In this document: positions 25,859 through 35,723 of the stretch, piece by piece
Layout: each line of letters begins with the position of its first letter
Position numbering within the stretch: position 1 is the stretch's first letter
IMG/VR virus record: IMGVR_UViG_3300042691_036129
Span: 1 to 64,000 of that record
Reading direction: 5' to 3' (one strand)
Source of the DNA: a virus
Length of the DNA stretch: 64,000 bases
The notes under the pieces: model-generated
The model's input: the letters and a program-made list of their open reading frames with translations, nothing else
What the model was told of the DNA's origin: nothing
Databases searched by the model: none
Position numbers and translations under genes: made by a program

Positions 25859-26669
25859 CGTCTAGTAATTTCAAAAAGTCTTTTTTAGATAATCCTTCTT
25901 TTTCCATTTGTTTCAACAAAGATTTCGCATTTTTCTTAAGCAGACTTGAAACTTCTATATTTTTTTCTTTTTCTGAAATGTCTGCGTTCGACGAATCCTT
26001 TTTCTTGGCCAACATATCCTCTAACATTTTTATTGCTTTTTGTTTTTGGATTTCAGGTAAAATTTGTCTTGAAATAAAATTAGGGTCTTTTCTGTATTTT
26101 GACTTTTTGTCTCTTTTACCTGAAGGGTCTTTGCCTTGTTGTTCTGTTCGGTCCTTGGCCTCTTCGGAACCCATTTCTAATTCATCTTTGAAATACTTGA
26201 AAGTTTCTTTTCCGTCGAGGTCTTTTGTTTCTTCATATCCGAAAGCTGCAGACATATCCTCTTCGCTCATTTCTTCGATTGACTCGCCATAGTAAGTTCT
26301 GTAACCACGTGAAATTGGGTCGTTTGTTATACGGGAAGCTGCAACAGTTTGGTCCATAGTTTTTCTAGGGTGAAGTTTCGGGTCTAAGATTGGGATTTTA
26401 GAGTTTGTCATTGAACCATCGGTTGCAACTAGCTCCTCAATTTCCCCTTTCATGTCTTTTGTGTTTTTATTTGATTTATTTTTCAATAATTTTTCCAAAT
26501 AATTTAAGACGTGTTTAACCTTAGATTTAGGGACCTTAATCATTTCATCTTTTTTTCTTGCTTCCACAAGAGTTGGCTCTACAGAGAAATATAATGAATA
26601 GTCTTTTCCTTTATCTCTTAAAAAGAAATAATATGGTGAAGAATAAAATTCTTTATCTGTTGTAATCAT
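25851..26669 (-). CDS. Charged hypothetical protein, first gene of its unit
   Basis: 272 residues. An N-terminal globular part (YYFFLRDKGKDYSLYFSVEP) is followed by a long Lys/Glu/Asp-rich region (DRTEQQGKDPSGKRDKKSKY) and a helical C-terminus with repeated LLKK and KQMEKEG segments. A core or scaffold protein would look like this, but I see no signature. It has a TATTTAT box 16 bases upstream. Confidence 0.6.
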   Translation of the reverse strand: MITTDKEFYSSPYYFFLRDKGKDYSLYFSVEPTLVEARKKDEMIKVPKSKVKHVLNYLEKLLKNKSNKNTKDMKGEIEELVATDGSMTNSKIPILDPKLHPRKTMDQTVAASRITNDPISRGYRTYYGESIEEMSEEDMSAAFGYEETKDLDGKETFKYFKDELEMGSEEAKDRTEQQGKDPSGKRDKKSKYRKDPNFISRQILPEIQKQKAIKMLEDMLAKKKDSSNADISEKEKNIEVSSLLKKNAKSLLKQMEKEGLSKKDFLKLLDGE

Positions 26670-26685
26670 CGCTTCTTTTTAAACT

Positions 26686-26692
26686 ATAAATA
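26686..26692 (-). promoter_or_regulatory. TATTTAT box (minus strand, divergent pair)
   Basis: Minus-strand TATTTAT followed by A, 16 bases upstream of the start at 26669. It lies back to back with the plus-strand box at 26706-26712, only 13 bases apart. Confidence 0.5.
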
Positions 26693-26705
26693 CTATGACA
26701 CAAGG

Positions 26706-26712
26706 TATTTAT
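26706..26712 (+). promoter_or_regulatory. TATTTAT box (plus strand, divergent pair)
   Basis: Plus-strand TATTTAT, 9 bases before the ATG at 26722 of the large fibre gene, facing away from the minus-strand box at 26686-26692. Confidence 0.5.
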
Positions 26713-26721
26713 CATTAGTTT

Positions 26722-29700
26722 ATGTCGTATCAGAATATTAATCAATACAATTTTAGAAGGTTAGGCCTATTACCTGTTAATGAAATAACGGATATTTGTC
26801 TTGCGTCAGACGAAAAAACCTTTGACCAAGAGGTAATTTTTTCACCATTATTAATTGGTGATGATGACGGTAATAGAATGCCTTTTAAATTTGAATTTAA
26901 TTCGACAGGGACAACTGTTGCGACAGTCTCTGCGGTAACATTTGATTTTGATACCATAGTATCCGAAAACTACTGGAACCCAGACAACCTCGACCCAAAT
27001 TTTTGTCCATCAGCACAAACTCTTTGTGATGTTGGTCTTACGGGTATTGATAATGGTTTAGTAAAAAGAATGTCGGGTGAAACAATTGAGATAACGACTG
27101 GTCTATATACAAACATATCCGACAAGTTTTCAAGATACAAATATGATAGGAGAATGAAACTTCATCCTATCACAGGTTTTACAACAACAAGTAACCGTCT
27201 TTGGAATGATGATTCATATACCTACGATTTATCGTATGACAGTTATGGTGATTTAGTAGGAAATTTTGCCAGATTGAATGGAGGATTTTACCAAGGATTC
27301 TATAAGTTACCAGGTTATACCTATCAAGTATTCCCTCAAAGACCTCATTGGGGTTGGACAACTGAGGTTATGTTACGTTATAGATGGACTGGTGATACAA
27401 ATGTAGGTTTGAATAAAAGATACCCTGAAAATAAAGGGGCATTCTTCTACATGGGTGCGAGAGCCGAAAACAAATTTTATCATTATGCGGACGGACACCC
27501 AAAACAAGATACAGGTTACACAAGAGTTACATCTGGGTTGACTTGTATGCATACCTGCGAATGTCTACTGACGGGAATTACCGCTGAACATTCTTGTATG
27601 AAAGTTTATCAACAATCGGGAGGAACATCAACAAATTGCTCCTGTGGTTGTCCGTGTAATTGTGAAACAACTGTCAAGTATCCTGAGCTAGACCCACTAT
27701 ATGACGGAGTGTCAAATGCACTTTCTTTGAGATTGAGTGGGGACACTGGTAATCCAAGACTGTGTGTTAAAACATATAGAATTACAGGGGATTGTGAATT
27801 TACAGGTGCATGCCTGTCGGGTTTAACTTATGTTACTGGTGTTACAGTAAATGAATGGTGTTCAACAAGGGGTATCTTCCATGATTGTGAACAAACTGAT
27901 TATTCAAAGCTTGAGCATTGGGTACAAATAGATGCTGTTTTTGAAAGAAATGAATGGTTTGATACTTGTGATTTATATGAAAAAGGGGGATTAGGTTTGA
28001 TAACAGAAACAATCTATACCGCTACTCCTGCTCACAATAGTGTTAGTCTTATTGAACCTCCTCTAACCCATGAGAAAGATTATGACCCGGCAACAACTGA
28101 AATTGTAACTTTTAATGACAATTGGACACTTGAACAAATATACCGTTTGGGTAAATTCAAGTTATACGTAAATGGTAGACTTTTCATGGTTGTTGAAAAC
28201 TTTGAAGAGATTATTCCGAGACTTTTAGACACACCAAGAGAAAAACAAATAGGCGTTTCTTATAACATTTCTGTTGGTGGTGGAACACAGGGATTACACG
28301 ACAACCTTACATTCTCAGGAGGATGTCCTGAAACTGTTGACGAAATAGTTTATCAACAAGACCCAGAGTGTTTAACAACACATGATTTGGACAACACAAT
28401 CTATTCAGGTTTAACAACACACATCAAACTTGAAGAATATTTTGGTGGCAGTTTAATTGGGGACATTAGTGCATTTAGAATGTATACAGAGCCTTTAAAT
28501 GCTTCACAGATTTGGCACAATTTCAAAATTCAAAAAGACAAATATGATTTGTTAGACCCTAAGTGTCCTGACTGTAGAGTTTTAATTTTACCAACACCTT
28601 CACCTACAGTAACTCCTACTGTAACACCAACACCTTCGATTACCGCTTCGGAAACACCAACCTTGACACCAACAAGTACGGAAACACCAACCGTTACGCC
28701 ATCAGAAACCCCAACAAATACTCCTACACCTTCAATTACTGCAAGTCCTGGTCAAACTCCAACTGCAACTGAAACTCAAACACCTACACCTACCGAGACA
28801 CCAACAAATACTCCTACAGAAACATCAACTCCTACATCCACACCTTCGGAGACACCAACTGAAACTCCAACCGAAACACCTACCAACACTCCAACACCGA
28901 CGAAATTGAGATTCGCGTTTAATGTTTGTTCGGGAACTACTTTGATTGATGCATGTCAATGTGTTGATAATGGAATTATATATGGTGAGTTTGAGAACTT
29001 CGATGAGAATAATCAATTCTTTGATTCTCCTACGGGTTCAAACACGGTTAATCTTTCTGGATATTATTCATATAATAACATTGTGGTTGAACTTGATTCA
29101 GAGGGGTTCACAATTGGTAGTTTCTCAATATGTCCTACAACAACACCAACATCAACGGTTACACAGACTCCGAGTGAGACGCCAACACAAACTCCGAGTG
29201 AAACCCCAACAAATACCCCAACTCAAACTGAGACACCAACACAAACTCCTACTGAGACTCCAACAGAAACCATAACACAAACTCCAACTAACACCGGAAC
29301 TCCTACAGAGACTCCTACTAACACTCCGACTGAGACACCAACTCAAACTGAGACTCCAACAGAAACTCCTACTAACACTCCAACAGGAACCCCGATAGAA
29401 ACCGTAACCCAAACACCAACAGAAACTCCTACTAACACTCCAACTGAAACTCCTACAAATACGCCAACTGAGTCTCCAACTCAAACACCTACTAATACTG
29501 TAACACCAACCATAACCGATACTTCTACATCTACGCCTACTCCAACAATTACAGATACACCTACTAATACTCCTACTAATACTACAACTCCAACAATTAC
29601 AGATACACCTACTAATACTCCTACTAATACTACAACTCCAACAATCACAGATACACCTACTAATACTCCTACTAATACTGAAACTCCAACTCAAACACCA

Positions 29701-30651
29701 ACACCTGATGTAACACCTAATCCTGTTTGTGATATTCAAATAACCTTACTACCAACACCTACTCCTTCGTCAACTCAGACACCAACACCAACAAATGAAC
29801 CAAGTCCAACACCTACTGAAACTCCAACTCAAACACCAACACCTGAGGTAACAAGTACTCCAACACAAACCAACACACCAGATGTAACACCTACACCAAC
29901 TCAAGCGATTGTACCAAGTGACCCAACCCTTGAAATTTATTATCAAGGTCAGACTGGTGACCAATTTAACCCTAATGCAACAAGTGGTTCGACATTTACA
30001 CAATGGGAAGATTCATCTGCAAGTGCGCACAATGCCAACCCAATTGGTGGTGGAGCTGGTCCTTCTCCTGAATGGTGGAGCGGTGTTCAAAATGGTTTAG
30101 GAGGAGTTTGGTTCAATGGAACCTCAGATGGTTTAAGTGTAAACCCTCTTGTTGACTTATCATCAAAATCAGGACAAACAATCATTATGGTTGTTAAGAC
30201 ACTCAATTCAACTAATACGGCTCAATATATTCAGGGAGGTTCTGATGGAAATACAGGGTTGGATGCAACATACATAAGACAAAGTGGTTCAACATACAAC
30301 ATTGCGGCTGGTGGTGGTTTTGCTACGGGTGGTGTTGTTAATACAAATCCACACATTATATCTTATGTGTTTAGTGGAACAGGTGTGACCAATCAAGATA
30401 AATTAAAGTTTTATATTGATGGTTCAGGACAAACCTTGACCTATATAACTAATGTTGGAACAACAACAAATGCACTTCTTGATTATGTGTTCTTGGGAGT
30501 ATCCTATACGGGAGCACCCGCGGGAACCACACAGTTCTTCTATAATGGATTTTTGTTTGATGTGTTAGCTTACAGTAGAGCTTTATCTCCATCGGAGTTA
30601 CAATCTGTCCAACAATATCTATCAAATAAATGGAATATACCACTATTATAA
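26722..30651 (+). CDS. Large fibre/adhesin: LamG-like ends, Pro-Thr linkers, bead domain
   Basis: 1309 residues. Residues 1-620 form a concanavalin/LamG-like structural part ([38 protein letters not shown]) with a Cys-rich insertion near 275-315 ([18 protein letters not shown]). Pro-Thr linkers span about 623-728, 806-1000 and 1010-1067. A bead domain of about 77 residues (729-805; [35 protein letters not shown]) interrupts them. Residues 1070-1309 are a second LamG-like domain ([33 protein letters not shown]). It is probably a receptor-binding or decoration fibre; the Thr-rich linkers are plausible O-glycosylation targets. Confidence 0.75.
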   Translation: MSYQNINQYNFRRLGLLPVNEITDICLASDEKTFDQEVIFSPLLIGDDDGNRMPFKFEFNSTGTTVATVSAVTFDFDTIVSENYWNPDNLDPNFCPSAQTLCDVGLTGIDNGLVKRMSGETIEITTGLYTNISDKFSRYKYDRRMKLHPITGFTTTSNRLWNDDSYTYDLSYDSYGDLVGNFARLNGGFYQGFYKLPGYTYQVFPQRPHWGWTTEVMLRYRWTGDTNVGLNKRYPENKGAFFYMGARAENKFYHYADGHPKQDTGYTRVTSGLTCMHTCECLLTGITAEHSCMKVYQQSGGTSTNCSCGCPCNCETTVKYPELDPLYDGVSNALSLRLSGDTGNPRLCVKTYRITGDCEFTGACLSGLTYVTGVTVNEWCSTRGIFHDCEQTDYSKLEHWVQIDAVFERNEWFDTCDLYEKGGLGLITETIYTATPAHNSVSLIEPPLTHEKDYDPATTEIVTFNDNWTLEQIYRLGKFKLYVNGRLFMVVENFEEIIPRLLDTPREKQIGVSYNISVGGGTQGLHDNLTFSGGCPETVDEIVYQQDPECLTTHDLDNTIYSGLTTHIKLEEYFGGSLIGDISAFRMYTEPLNASQIWHNFKIQKDKYDLLDPKCPDCRVLILPTPSPTVTPTVTPTPSITASETPTLTPTSTETPTVTPSETPTNTPTPSITASPGQTPTATETQTPTPTETPTNTPTETSTPTSTPSETPTETPTETPTNTPTPTKLRFAFNVCSGTTLIDACQCVDNGIIYGEFENFDENNQFFDSPTGSNTVNLSGYYSYNNIVVELDSEGFTIGSFSICPTTTPTSTVTQTPSETPTQTPSETPTNTPTQTETPTQTPTETPTETITQTPTNTGTPTETPTNTPTETPTQTETPTETPTNTPTGTPIETVTQTPTETPTNTPTETPTNTPTESPTQTPTNTVTPTITDTSTSTPTPTITDTPTNTPTNTTTPTITDTPTNTPTNTTTPTITDTPTNTPTNTETPTQTPTPDVTPNPVCDIQITLLPTPTPSSTQTPTPTNEPSPTPTETPTQTPTPEVTSTPTQTNTPDVTPTPTQAIVPSDPTLEIYYQGQTGDQFNPNATSGSTFTQWEDSSASAHNANPIGGGAGPSPEWWSGVQNGLGGVWFNGTSDGLSVNPLVDLSSKSGQTIIMVVKTLNSTNTAQYIQGGSDGNTGLDATYIRQSGSTYNIAAGGGFATGGVVNTNPHIISYVFSGTGVTNQDKLKFYIDGSGQTLTYITNVGTTTNALLDYVFLGVSYTGAPAGTTQFFYNGFLFDVLAYSRALSPSELQSVQQYLSNKWNIPLL
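29542..29685 (+). repeat. Three tandem 48-bp repeats within the Pro-Thr linker
   Basis: Copies begin at 29542, 29590 and 29638. The first two are nearly identical at the DNA level (CCAACAATTACAGATACACC and so on), the third has small changes near its start and end. Each encodes 16 residues of the [16 protein letters not shown] type. DNA identity beyond what the protein needs suggests recent slippage or recombination expansion of linker length. Confidence 0.85.
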
Positions 30652-30652
30652 A

Positions 30653-30928
30653 ATGACTACAGGAGTACAAATATCAAGCACGAATTTTAATGGTCAGATA
30701 GCCAATATTACCTTTTATCCTGATACGGGAGGAACTGTGAGCTTGGGTGCAAATGTGTTACCATATACGGTTGAGTTGGAATATTTTAATGGAAGTTATG
30801 AACTTTATTTTGGGGCTTTTGACCAAACATGTTATACCTATATTTCTAACCCCGATACAAACTATTTATTACAAGAAGATTATTCAACCCTTGACCAAGA
30901 GGATAATTACAAAATTTTAATTACATAA
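30653..30928 (+). CDS. Small beta-rich virion-like protein
   Basis: 91 residues (NGQIANITFYPDTGGTVSLG, YNGSYELYF-like strand pattern, TCYTYIS). No family recognised. It starts one base after the fibre gene's stop and ends one base before the next structural gene, so it is likely a fibre-associated or head-decoration protein made from the same transcript. Confidence 0.65.
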   Translation: MTTGVQISSTNFNGQIANITFYPDTGGTVSLGANVLPYTVELEYFNGSYELYFGAFDQTCYTYISNPDTNYLLQEDYSTLDQEDNYKILIT

Positions 30929-30929
30929 T

Positions 30930-31565
30930 ATGCCTAATTTACCAATATCTGCATTACCAGAATTAACCGCGATGACTGCCAACGCTGAATTCGCAGTTGC
31001 TCAAGGAGGAGTAACTTATCGTGTTAAAAATAGCACATTAGCACCATTTCCAACTGTTTATGGATTATTTTCCCAAACGGCAAATAGCGTATCAATTAGT
31101 GCAACAACTGTTGAAGGGACTTTAATCAATGGGGGTGTTGGAACTCTTACCGTTGGTGCGAATCAATTTCAAATTGGGGATTCTTTTAGAGCGGATTTTG
31201 GTGGGTTATTGTCTTCAAAAAATGGAGACACAATTCAAATCCGTGTGAAGGCGGGTTCAGTTGTGTTGGCGGACAGTGGTGTACAAACTATGAGTTCAGC
31301 GACAGACGATGTTTGGCAGTTCTCAATAAATTTTACAATTAGAACTCTTGGTGTTGCTGGAGTTGCCGATATTGTATCTCTTGGAGTATTTCATACAACA
31401 AAACAATCAAGTGGTGTTCCTGCAGGTTTTGCGTTCAATACTGTAAACGATACAACCTTTGATACAACTATTCCGAATACTCTGAATGTGACTGCTCAGT
31501 TTAGTTCTAATAGTCCTTTGAACTCAATTTTCAGTGATATTTTTGTTCTGAATAAGATTTATTAA
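30930..31565 (+). CDS. Fibre-like virion protein
   Basis: 211 residues. The N-terminus LPISALPELTAMTANAEFAV followed by AQGGVTYRVKNSTL is a motif widely found at the start of phage tail and head fibre proteins, where it precedes a beta-rich shaft. The remainder is Gly/Thr/Ser-rich beta sequence, plausibly a jelly-roll or TNF-like head. No enzymatic motif. Same unit as the upstream fibre genes. Confidence 0.7.
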   Translation: MPNLPISALPELTAMTANAEFAVAQGGVTYRVKNSTLAPFPTVYGLFSQTANSVSISATTVEGTLINGGVGTLTVGANQFQIGDSFRADFGGLLSSKNGDTIQIRVKAGSVVLADSGVQTMSSATDDVWQFSINFTIRTLGVAGVADIVSLGVFHTTKQSSGVPAGFAFNTVNDTTFDTTIPNTLNVTAQFSSNSPLNSIFSDIFVLNKIY

Positions 31566-31595
31566 AAAAGAAAATAAAATTGAGCGAGTTCTCAG

Positions 31596-31602
31596 TATTT
31601 AT
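31596..31602 (+). promoter_or_regulatory. TATTTAT box (candidate late promoter)
   Basis: TATTTAT followed by A, 14 bases before the ATG at 31617, in a 51-base gap after the preceding fibre gene. Confidence 0.45.
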
Positions 31603-31616
31603 ATAAAAAAAGTAAA

Positions 31617-33635
31617 ATGGCTTGTAGTAAATATATTTTAACAAACACAGGTTCCACAATAGCAACTTTCAACTATAGAAGATGCGAAGATTCAATGTGG
31701 GATTACCAAGTAGAATTAGAACCAAATCAGGTAAAAAACATTTGGTTGATAGATGGAACATATTCCACGGCGAATACAACAATCGTTCTCCAAAATATGG
31801 GTGCGTTCCCACCAACTGGACCCACACCTACTCCGACATCTAGTCCGACTCAAACACCTTCGAACACTGCAACGCCTACAACAACACCAACCAATACTCA
31901 GACACCAACTGCGTCAGAAACACCGACAAATACTCCAACGTTCACACAGACTCCGACTAACACGGAAACTCCAACGCAAACTCCAACACCTACAAACGTT
32001 GAGAGAACTGCTATTGTGAGATGTCACGATGAGACGGATATATTACTAACTTGTGATTGTGTTCAAACAGCAAACATATTTGTAAATGGAACAAGTTTGG
32101 CGGATTCAACATTAGTTTGGTCAGATGCTACAGGTCCAAATACAGGTAATCCGGAAGGTTATTATACTGAAGATGGTATTATTTACATAGTTGCTTCTGG
32201 TTGTGGACCAGGTTGTATTACGGGAGCTACAATTACAGTTGATGGAAATTGTGGTCCAACACCAACTCCTACTTCAAGTCAAACACCTACACCAACTCCA
32301 ACTAACACAGAAACACCAACTCAAACTCCAACACCTACACCGACACCAGTAAGATTTGAGTTTTCAGTAGGTTCAGGTTCAACTGAGAATGAAGCATGTT
32401 CTTCAGGAATAGTTGGAAATATTTGGGGTAATGCGGTTCTTTTCGATAACTGCACACAATTCTATCCTGAAAGTTTTGGTCCGTCAACAATGTTGGCAGG
32501 TTTTTATAACAGTTCAAATATTGTAACAGAAATAGATTCGAATGGTGCTCAAGTGGGTGCATTCAGTTCTTGTTTGGTTGTTCCAACACCAACAGCAACT
32601 GTAACCGCATCTCCAACTGAAACACCAACACCGACTCCAACTACAACACCAACAGCAACATTTGGATACTATACATATAATTTAGGTTCAGGTTCAACTC
32701 CGAATGAAGCTTGTTTGGGTTCAACTAATCCTGTCTACGGAACTGTAGCGGGTGGAGTAGGTCCAAACGTTGGTGAGTCACTTTATCAAAATACAGCTCT
32801 GACAGTTCCTGTTATTGATGGTTATTATTCTAATGGGATTGCTTGGTTTATTGTTAGCGGTGGAGCAGGATTGATTACAAGTTCCGACCCTAACGGATGT
32901 TCGAACTTACCGACACCGACACCTACAGTGACTTCAACATCTACACCAATATCATCACCAACACCAACAACAACTCAAACACCAACCAACACAGAAACTC
33001 CAACTCAAACACCAACCAACACAGAAACTCCAACTCAAACACCATCTCAAACTGCAACATACACACCAACACCTACTGAAACACCAGGAACTTTCGCATT
33101 AATTGGTGCAACTAAATTTTCAACAGTGTCTGGATTGGACGCTTGTTCAGGAGGAACTTCGACAACTTCTTATTACTATAATCAACCGTCATATCCGAAT
33201 GATATCATATTTAGTGGGGCATCTTTCTCAGATATTTATCCATCAGGATGGCTTAACTTACTTGGCGGTGGCGGATGGGAATTAACTAACGGTGAAATAA
33301 CAGGAACTCTTATTTGTCCCGAAATCATAGCGGTTAACGAATCAACAGGTGGAGCGGAAATTATAGATTTTGTTGATGATGGTGGAAGTATAACACTTAC
33401 CAATCTATCAGGAGCTTTACCTGTAACATCAGGTCAAACTTTTACAGCACTACACGGTCTAACATTCGGTAATCCAAGAGCTTCTATAACAGGAACTCCT
33501 GTTAATTTTATAGTTGAACTTAATGGGTCGTTCTTATATTCAGGGTCAACAATCCCACCATCAATGATTGGATTAACTAGTGGTGGAGTTCCTTTACAAG
33601 ATACAGATGTAGCAAAAATCACACTTACAGATTAA
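31617..33635 (+). CDS. Beads-on-a-string Pro-Thr fibre protein
   Basis: 672 residues. An N-terminal domain (1-65; ILTNTGSTIATFNYRRCEDS, VELEPNQVKNIWLIDGTYS) is followed by four Pro-Thr linkers (67-128, 213-244, 332-358, 442-500) separating three bead domains (129-212, 245-331, 359-441) that share two or more Cys, a GYY/GFY turn and a terminal IV-x-E/V-D-x-x-G strand. The same bead occurs once in the 1309-residue fibre. A distinct C-terminal domain (501-672) ends the protein. It is likely an extended surface fibre. The modular repeats suggest domain-number variation between related phages. Confidence 0.75.
   Translation: MACSKYILTNTGSTIATFNYRRCEDSMWDYQVELEPNQVKNIWLIDGTYSTANTTIVLQNMGAFPPTGPTPTPTSSPTQTPSNTATPTTTPTNTQTPTASETPTNTPTFTQTPTNTETPTQTPTPTNVERTAIVRCHDETDILLTCDCVQTANIFVNGTSLADSTLVWSDATGPNTGNPEGYYTEDGIIYIVASGCGPGCITGATITVDGNCGPTPTPTSSQTPTPTPTNTETPTQTPTPTPTPVRFEFSVGSGSTENEACSSGIVGNIWGNAVLFDNCTQFYPESFGPSTMLAGFYNSSNIVTEIDSNGAQVGAFSSCLVVPTPTATVTASPTETPTPTPTTTPTATFGYYTYNLGSGSTPNEACLGSTNPVYGTVAGGVGPNVGESLYQNTALTVPVIDGYYSNGIAWFIVSGGAGLITSSDPNGCSNLPTPTPTVTSTSTPISSPTPTTTQTPTNTETPTQTPTNTETPTQTPSQTATYTPTPTETPGTFALIGATKFSTVSGLDACSGGTSTTSYYYNQPSYPNDIIFSGASFSDIYPSGWLNLLGGGGWELTNGEITGTLICPEIIAVNESTGGAEIIDFVDDGGSITLTNLSGALPVTSGQTFTALHGLTFGNPRASITGTPVNFIVELNGSFLYSGSTIPPSMIGLTSGGVPLQDTDVAKITLTD
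32985..33044 (+). repeat. Two tandem 30-bp repeats in a Pro-Thr linker
   Basis: Two near-identical copies of a 30-bp unit (CCAACCAACACAGAAACTCC, then AACTCAAACA) encode [10 protein letters not shown] twice. As in the neighbouring fibre gene, DNA-level identity points to recent expansion. Confidence 0.75.
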
Positions 33636-33654
33636 ATTTAAAAATAATAAAGAT

Positions 33655-33684
33655 AAAACCCTCTACTTTCGTGGAGGGTTTTTT
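33655..33684 (+). terminator. Rho-independent terminator after the fibre genes
   Basis: AAAACCCTC (33655-33663) pairs with GAGGGTTTT (33674-33682); the stem extends inward with TAC/GTG (one wobble) around a TTTC loop, and a T tract follows. It separates the fibre unit from the glycosyltransferase unit that starts at 33706. Confidence 0.92.
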
Positions 33685-33705
33685 ATTTTTAGACAAAAAG
33701 ATAAT

Positions 33706-34980
33706 ATGTCTAACAGTAAAATTTTTATTCAAATCGCATCATACAGGGACCCACAGTTAGTTCCAACACTCAAAGATATGATTGCAAACGCTAAAAAACC
33801 AAAGAACTTGGTTTTCTCAATCGCAAGACAATTTAGTGAAACAGATGGATTTGACAACTTAGATGAGTTTAGAGAAGATAAAAGATTCAAGATTTTAGAT
33901 ATACCTTATCAAGAATCTAGAGGCGTTTGTTGGGCAAGAAACTTAACCCAACAACTTTACGATGGTGAAGGATACACAATGCAAATTGATTCCCACATGA
34001 GATTTGTAAAGGATTGGGATGAAATATTAATAAAAATGATTAAGGGTCTACAAAAGGATGGGTATGAAAAACCTCTACTTACGGGTTATGTGCCCTCCTT
34101 TGACCCTGAAAATGACCCAGCGGGAAGGGCACAAGATGCTTGGAGAATGGCATTTGATAGATTCATTCCTGAGGGTGCTGTGTTTTTTCTCCCTGAAACA
34201 ATTCCTGGTTGGAGAGAGATGACAAAACCCGTAACAGCGAGATTTTATTCTGCACATTTTTGTTTTACTTTGGGTCAGTTTTCTCTAGAAGTCCAACACA
34301 ATCCTGAATATTACTTCCACGGAGAAGAAATCTCAATTGCAGCTAGAGCTTACACATGGGGTTATGATTTATTTCACCCTCACATTCCTGTTGTCTATCA
34401 TGAATACACACGTAAGGGTAGGACAAAACAATGGGATGATGACAAAACTTGGGGTGAGAAAAACAAAGTATCCCATTTGACCAACAGAAAACTTTTTGGT
34501 ATGGATGGTGAAACCCAAGAGGGTCATGATGGACCTTATGGTTTTGGTCCTGTGAGAACTTTAAGAGAATATGAGAAGTATGCTGGTATTTTATTTGAAA
34601 AGAGAGCTGTTCAAAAATATACACTCGATAAGAATTATCCTCCAAACCCATATAACTATTCATCAGAGGAAGATTGGAAAAATGATTTTGCTAAGGTATT
34701 CAAACATTGTATAGATATTGGATACTCACAGGTTCCTGAAACGGATTATGATTTTTGGGTTGTGGCTTTCCACGGACCTAACGACGAAACTTTATTCAGA
34801 AAGGACTCCGACAAAAATGAAATTGCTGGTTATATGAGAGACCCTGACAAATATTGTAAGATTTGGAGAGAATTTCAAACGGACGTTACTCCCACATATT
34901 GGGTTGTTTGGCCTCACTCGGTATCAAAAGGATGGTGTGATAGAATCACTGGACAATTAAATCATAATGTTGTAAGCTAA
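33706..34980 (+). CDS. GlcNAc-transferase-like glycosyltransferase (Skp1 GnT1-type)
   Basis: 424 residues. FIQIASYRDPQLVPTLKDMI, SRGVCWARNLTQQLYDGEGY, TMQIDSHMRFVKDWDEIL and YYFHGEEISIAARAYTWGYD match the bacterial and phage relatives of Skp1 hydroxyproline GlcNAc-transferase (the GlcNAc family of GT-A enzymes), with DSH as the metal site. The UDP-GlcNAc donor is inferred from the family. The gene directly follows Pro/Thr-rich fibre genes and shares a 1-base overlap with the next transferase. No TATTTAT box precedes it. Confidence 0.82.
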   Translation: MSNSKIFIQIASYRDPQLVPTLKDMIANAKKPKNLVFSIARQFSETDGFDNLDEFREDKRFKILDIPYQESRGVCWARNLTQQLYDGEGYTMQIDSHMRFVKDWDEILIKMIKGLQKDGYEKPLLTGYVPSFDPENDPAGRAQDAWRMAFDRFIPEGAVFFLPETIPGWREMTKPVTARFYSAHFCFTLGQFSLEVQHNPEYYFHGEEISIAARAYTWGYDLFHPHIPVVYHEYTRKGRTKQWDDDKTWGEKNKVSHLTNRKLFGMDGETQEGHDGPYGFGPVRTLREYEKYAGILFEKRAVQKYTLDKNYPPNPYNYSSEEDWKNDFAKVFKHCIDIGYSQVPETDYDFWVVAFHGPNDETLFRKDSDKNEIAGYMRDPDKYCKIWREFQTDVTPTYWVVWPHSVSKGWCDRITGQLNHNVVS

Positions 34981-35723
34981 TGATTTTCAAAGACATACCA
35001 AAATTTGTTATAAATTTGGAAAGTAGACCTGACAGACTTGAAGATATAAAGTTCGAGATGAATTACATCGGTTGGGATTACGATTTGTTTAAGGCTGTTC
35101 CACGTAACGATTATATGGGTTGTGCTCTTTCTCATTTGTCAATAATTGAAATGGCTAAAGAAAGAGGTTACAAGAGAGTAATGGTGATAGAAGATGATTG
35201 TGTATTTATGCCTTATGCAAAAAATTTCATTGAGGATTTGGAGAGAAATATAAATGGAATTGATTTTGGTGTATTGAATCTTTCTCCAACACTCAATCGT
35301 CCAATGAACGTCAGTGAAAAATACAGTATGCTTTTGGATTTGACAAACTTACCTCCAAAACCACATGAAAGATTGACCGAAACTTTCGCAACAAATATTC
35401 TGATATACGATGAATCATCTTTCGAAAAAATAGAAAAAATTAAAGATAAGTGTTTTTATAGTGGTGATTTTATCATTCCTATTGATGAACAATTGGTAAA
35501 ACATGTGTATCCTTCAATTCAATCATATGCACCAATCTTACCAATTGCCCCTCAGAAAAATTCTTATTCTGATGTGTCGCAGGGAATGTATAACAATTTC
35601 TACGCCCAAACATACAATTGGAATGTCTATTCACCAATCAAGATTAATCACAGATTTTTGAATGAATCAGAAAATAAAAAAATGAAAACAGAAAAAAAAT
35701 ATTTACCTTATAATGTCAACTAA
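34980..35723 (+). CDS. GT25-like glycosyltransferase
   Basis: 247 residues. KFVINLESRPDRLEDIKFEM, YMGCALSHLSIIEMAKERGY and KRVMVIEDDCVF are the conserved GT25 motifs of LPS beta-galactosyltransferases and collagen Gal-transferase relatives. EDD is the metal site. It overlaps the preceding gene's stop (TAATG junction) and the following gene by eleven bases. Confidence 0.82.
   Translation: MIFKDIPKFVINLESRPDRLEDIKFEMNYIGWDYDLFKAVPRNDYMGCALSHLSIIEMAKERGYKRVMVIEDDCVFMPYAKNFIEDLERNINGIDFGVLNLSPTLNRPMNVSEKYSMLLDLTNLPPKPHERLTETFATNILIYDESSFEKIEKIKDKCFYSGDFIIPIDEQLVKHVYPSIQSYAPILPIAPQKNSYSDVSQGMYNNFYAQTYNWNVYSPIKINHRFLNESENKKMKTEKKYLPYNVN

Noticed and set aside
29152-29739. Long minus-strand open frame opposite the Pro-Thr linker
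   Set aside because: It encodes a low-complexity Cys/Arg/Ser sequence that is the mirror of the repetitive linker codons; no start context or homologous pattern.
28591-29920. Possible CRISPR-like or satellite array
   Set aside because: The repeats are short, imperfect, in frame, and encode Pro-Thr linkers in an open reading frame; there are no unique spacers between fixed repeats.
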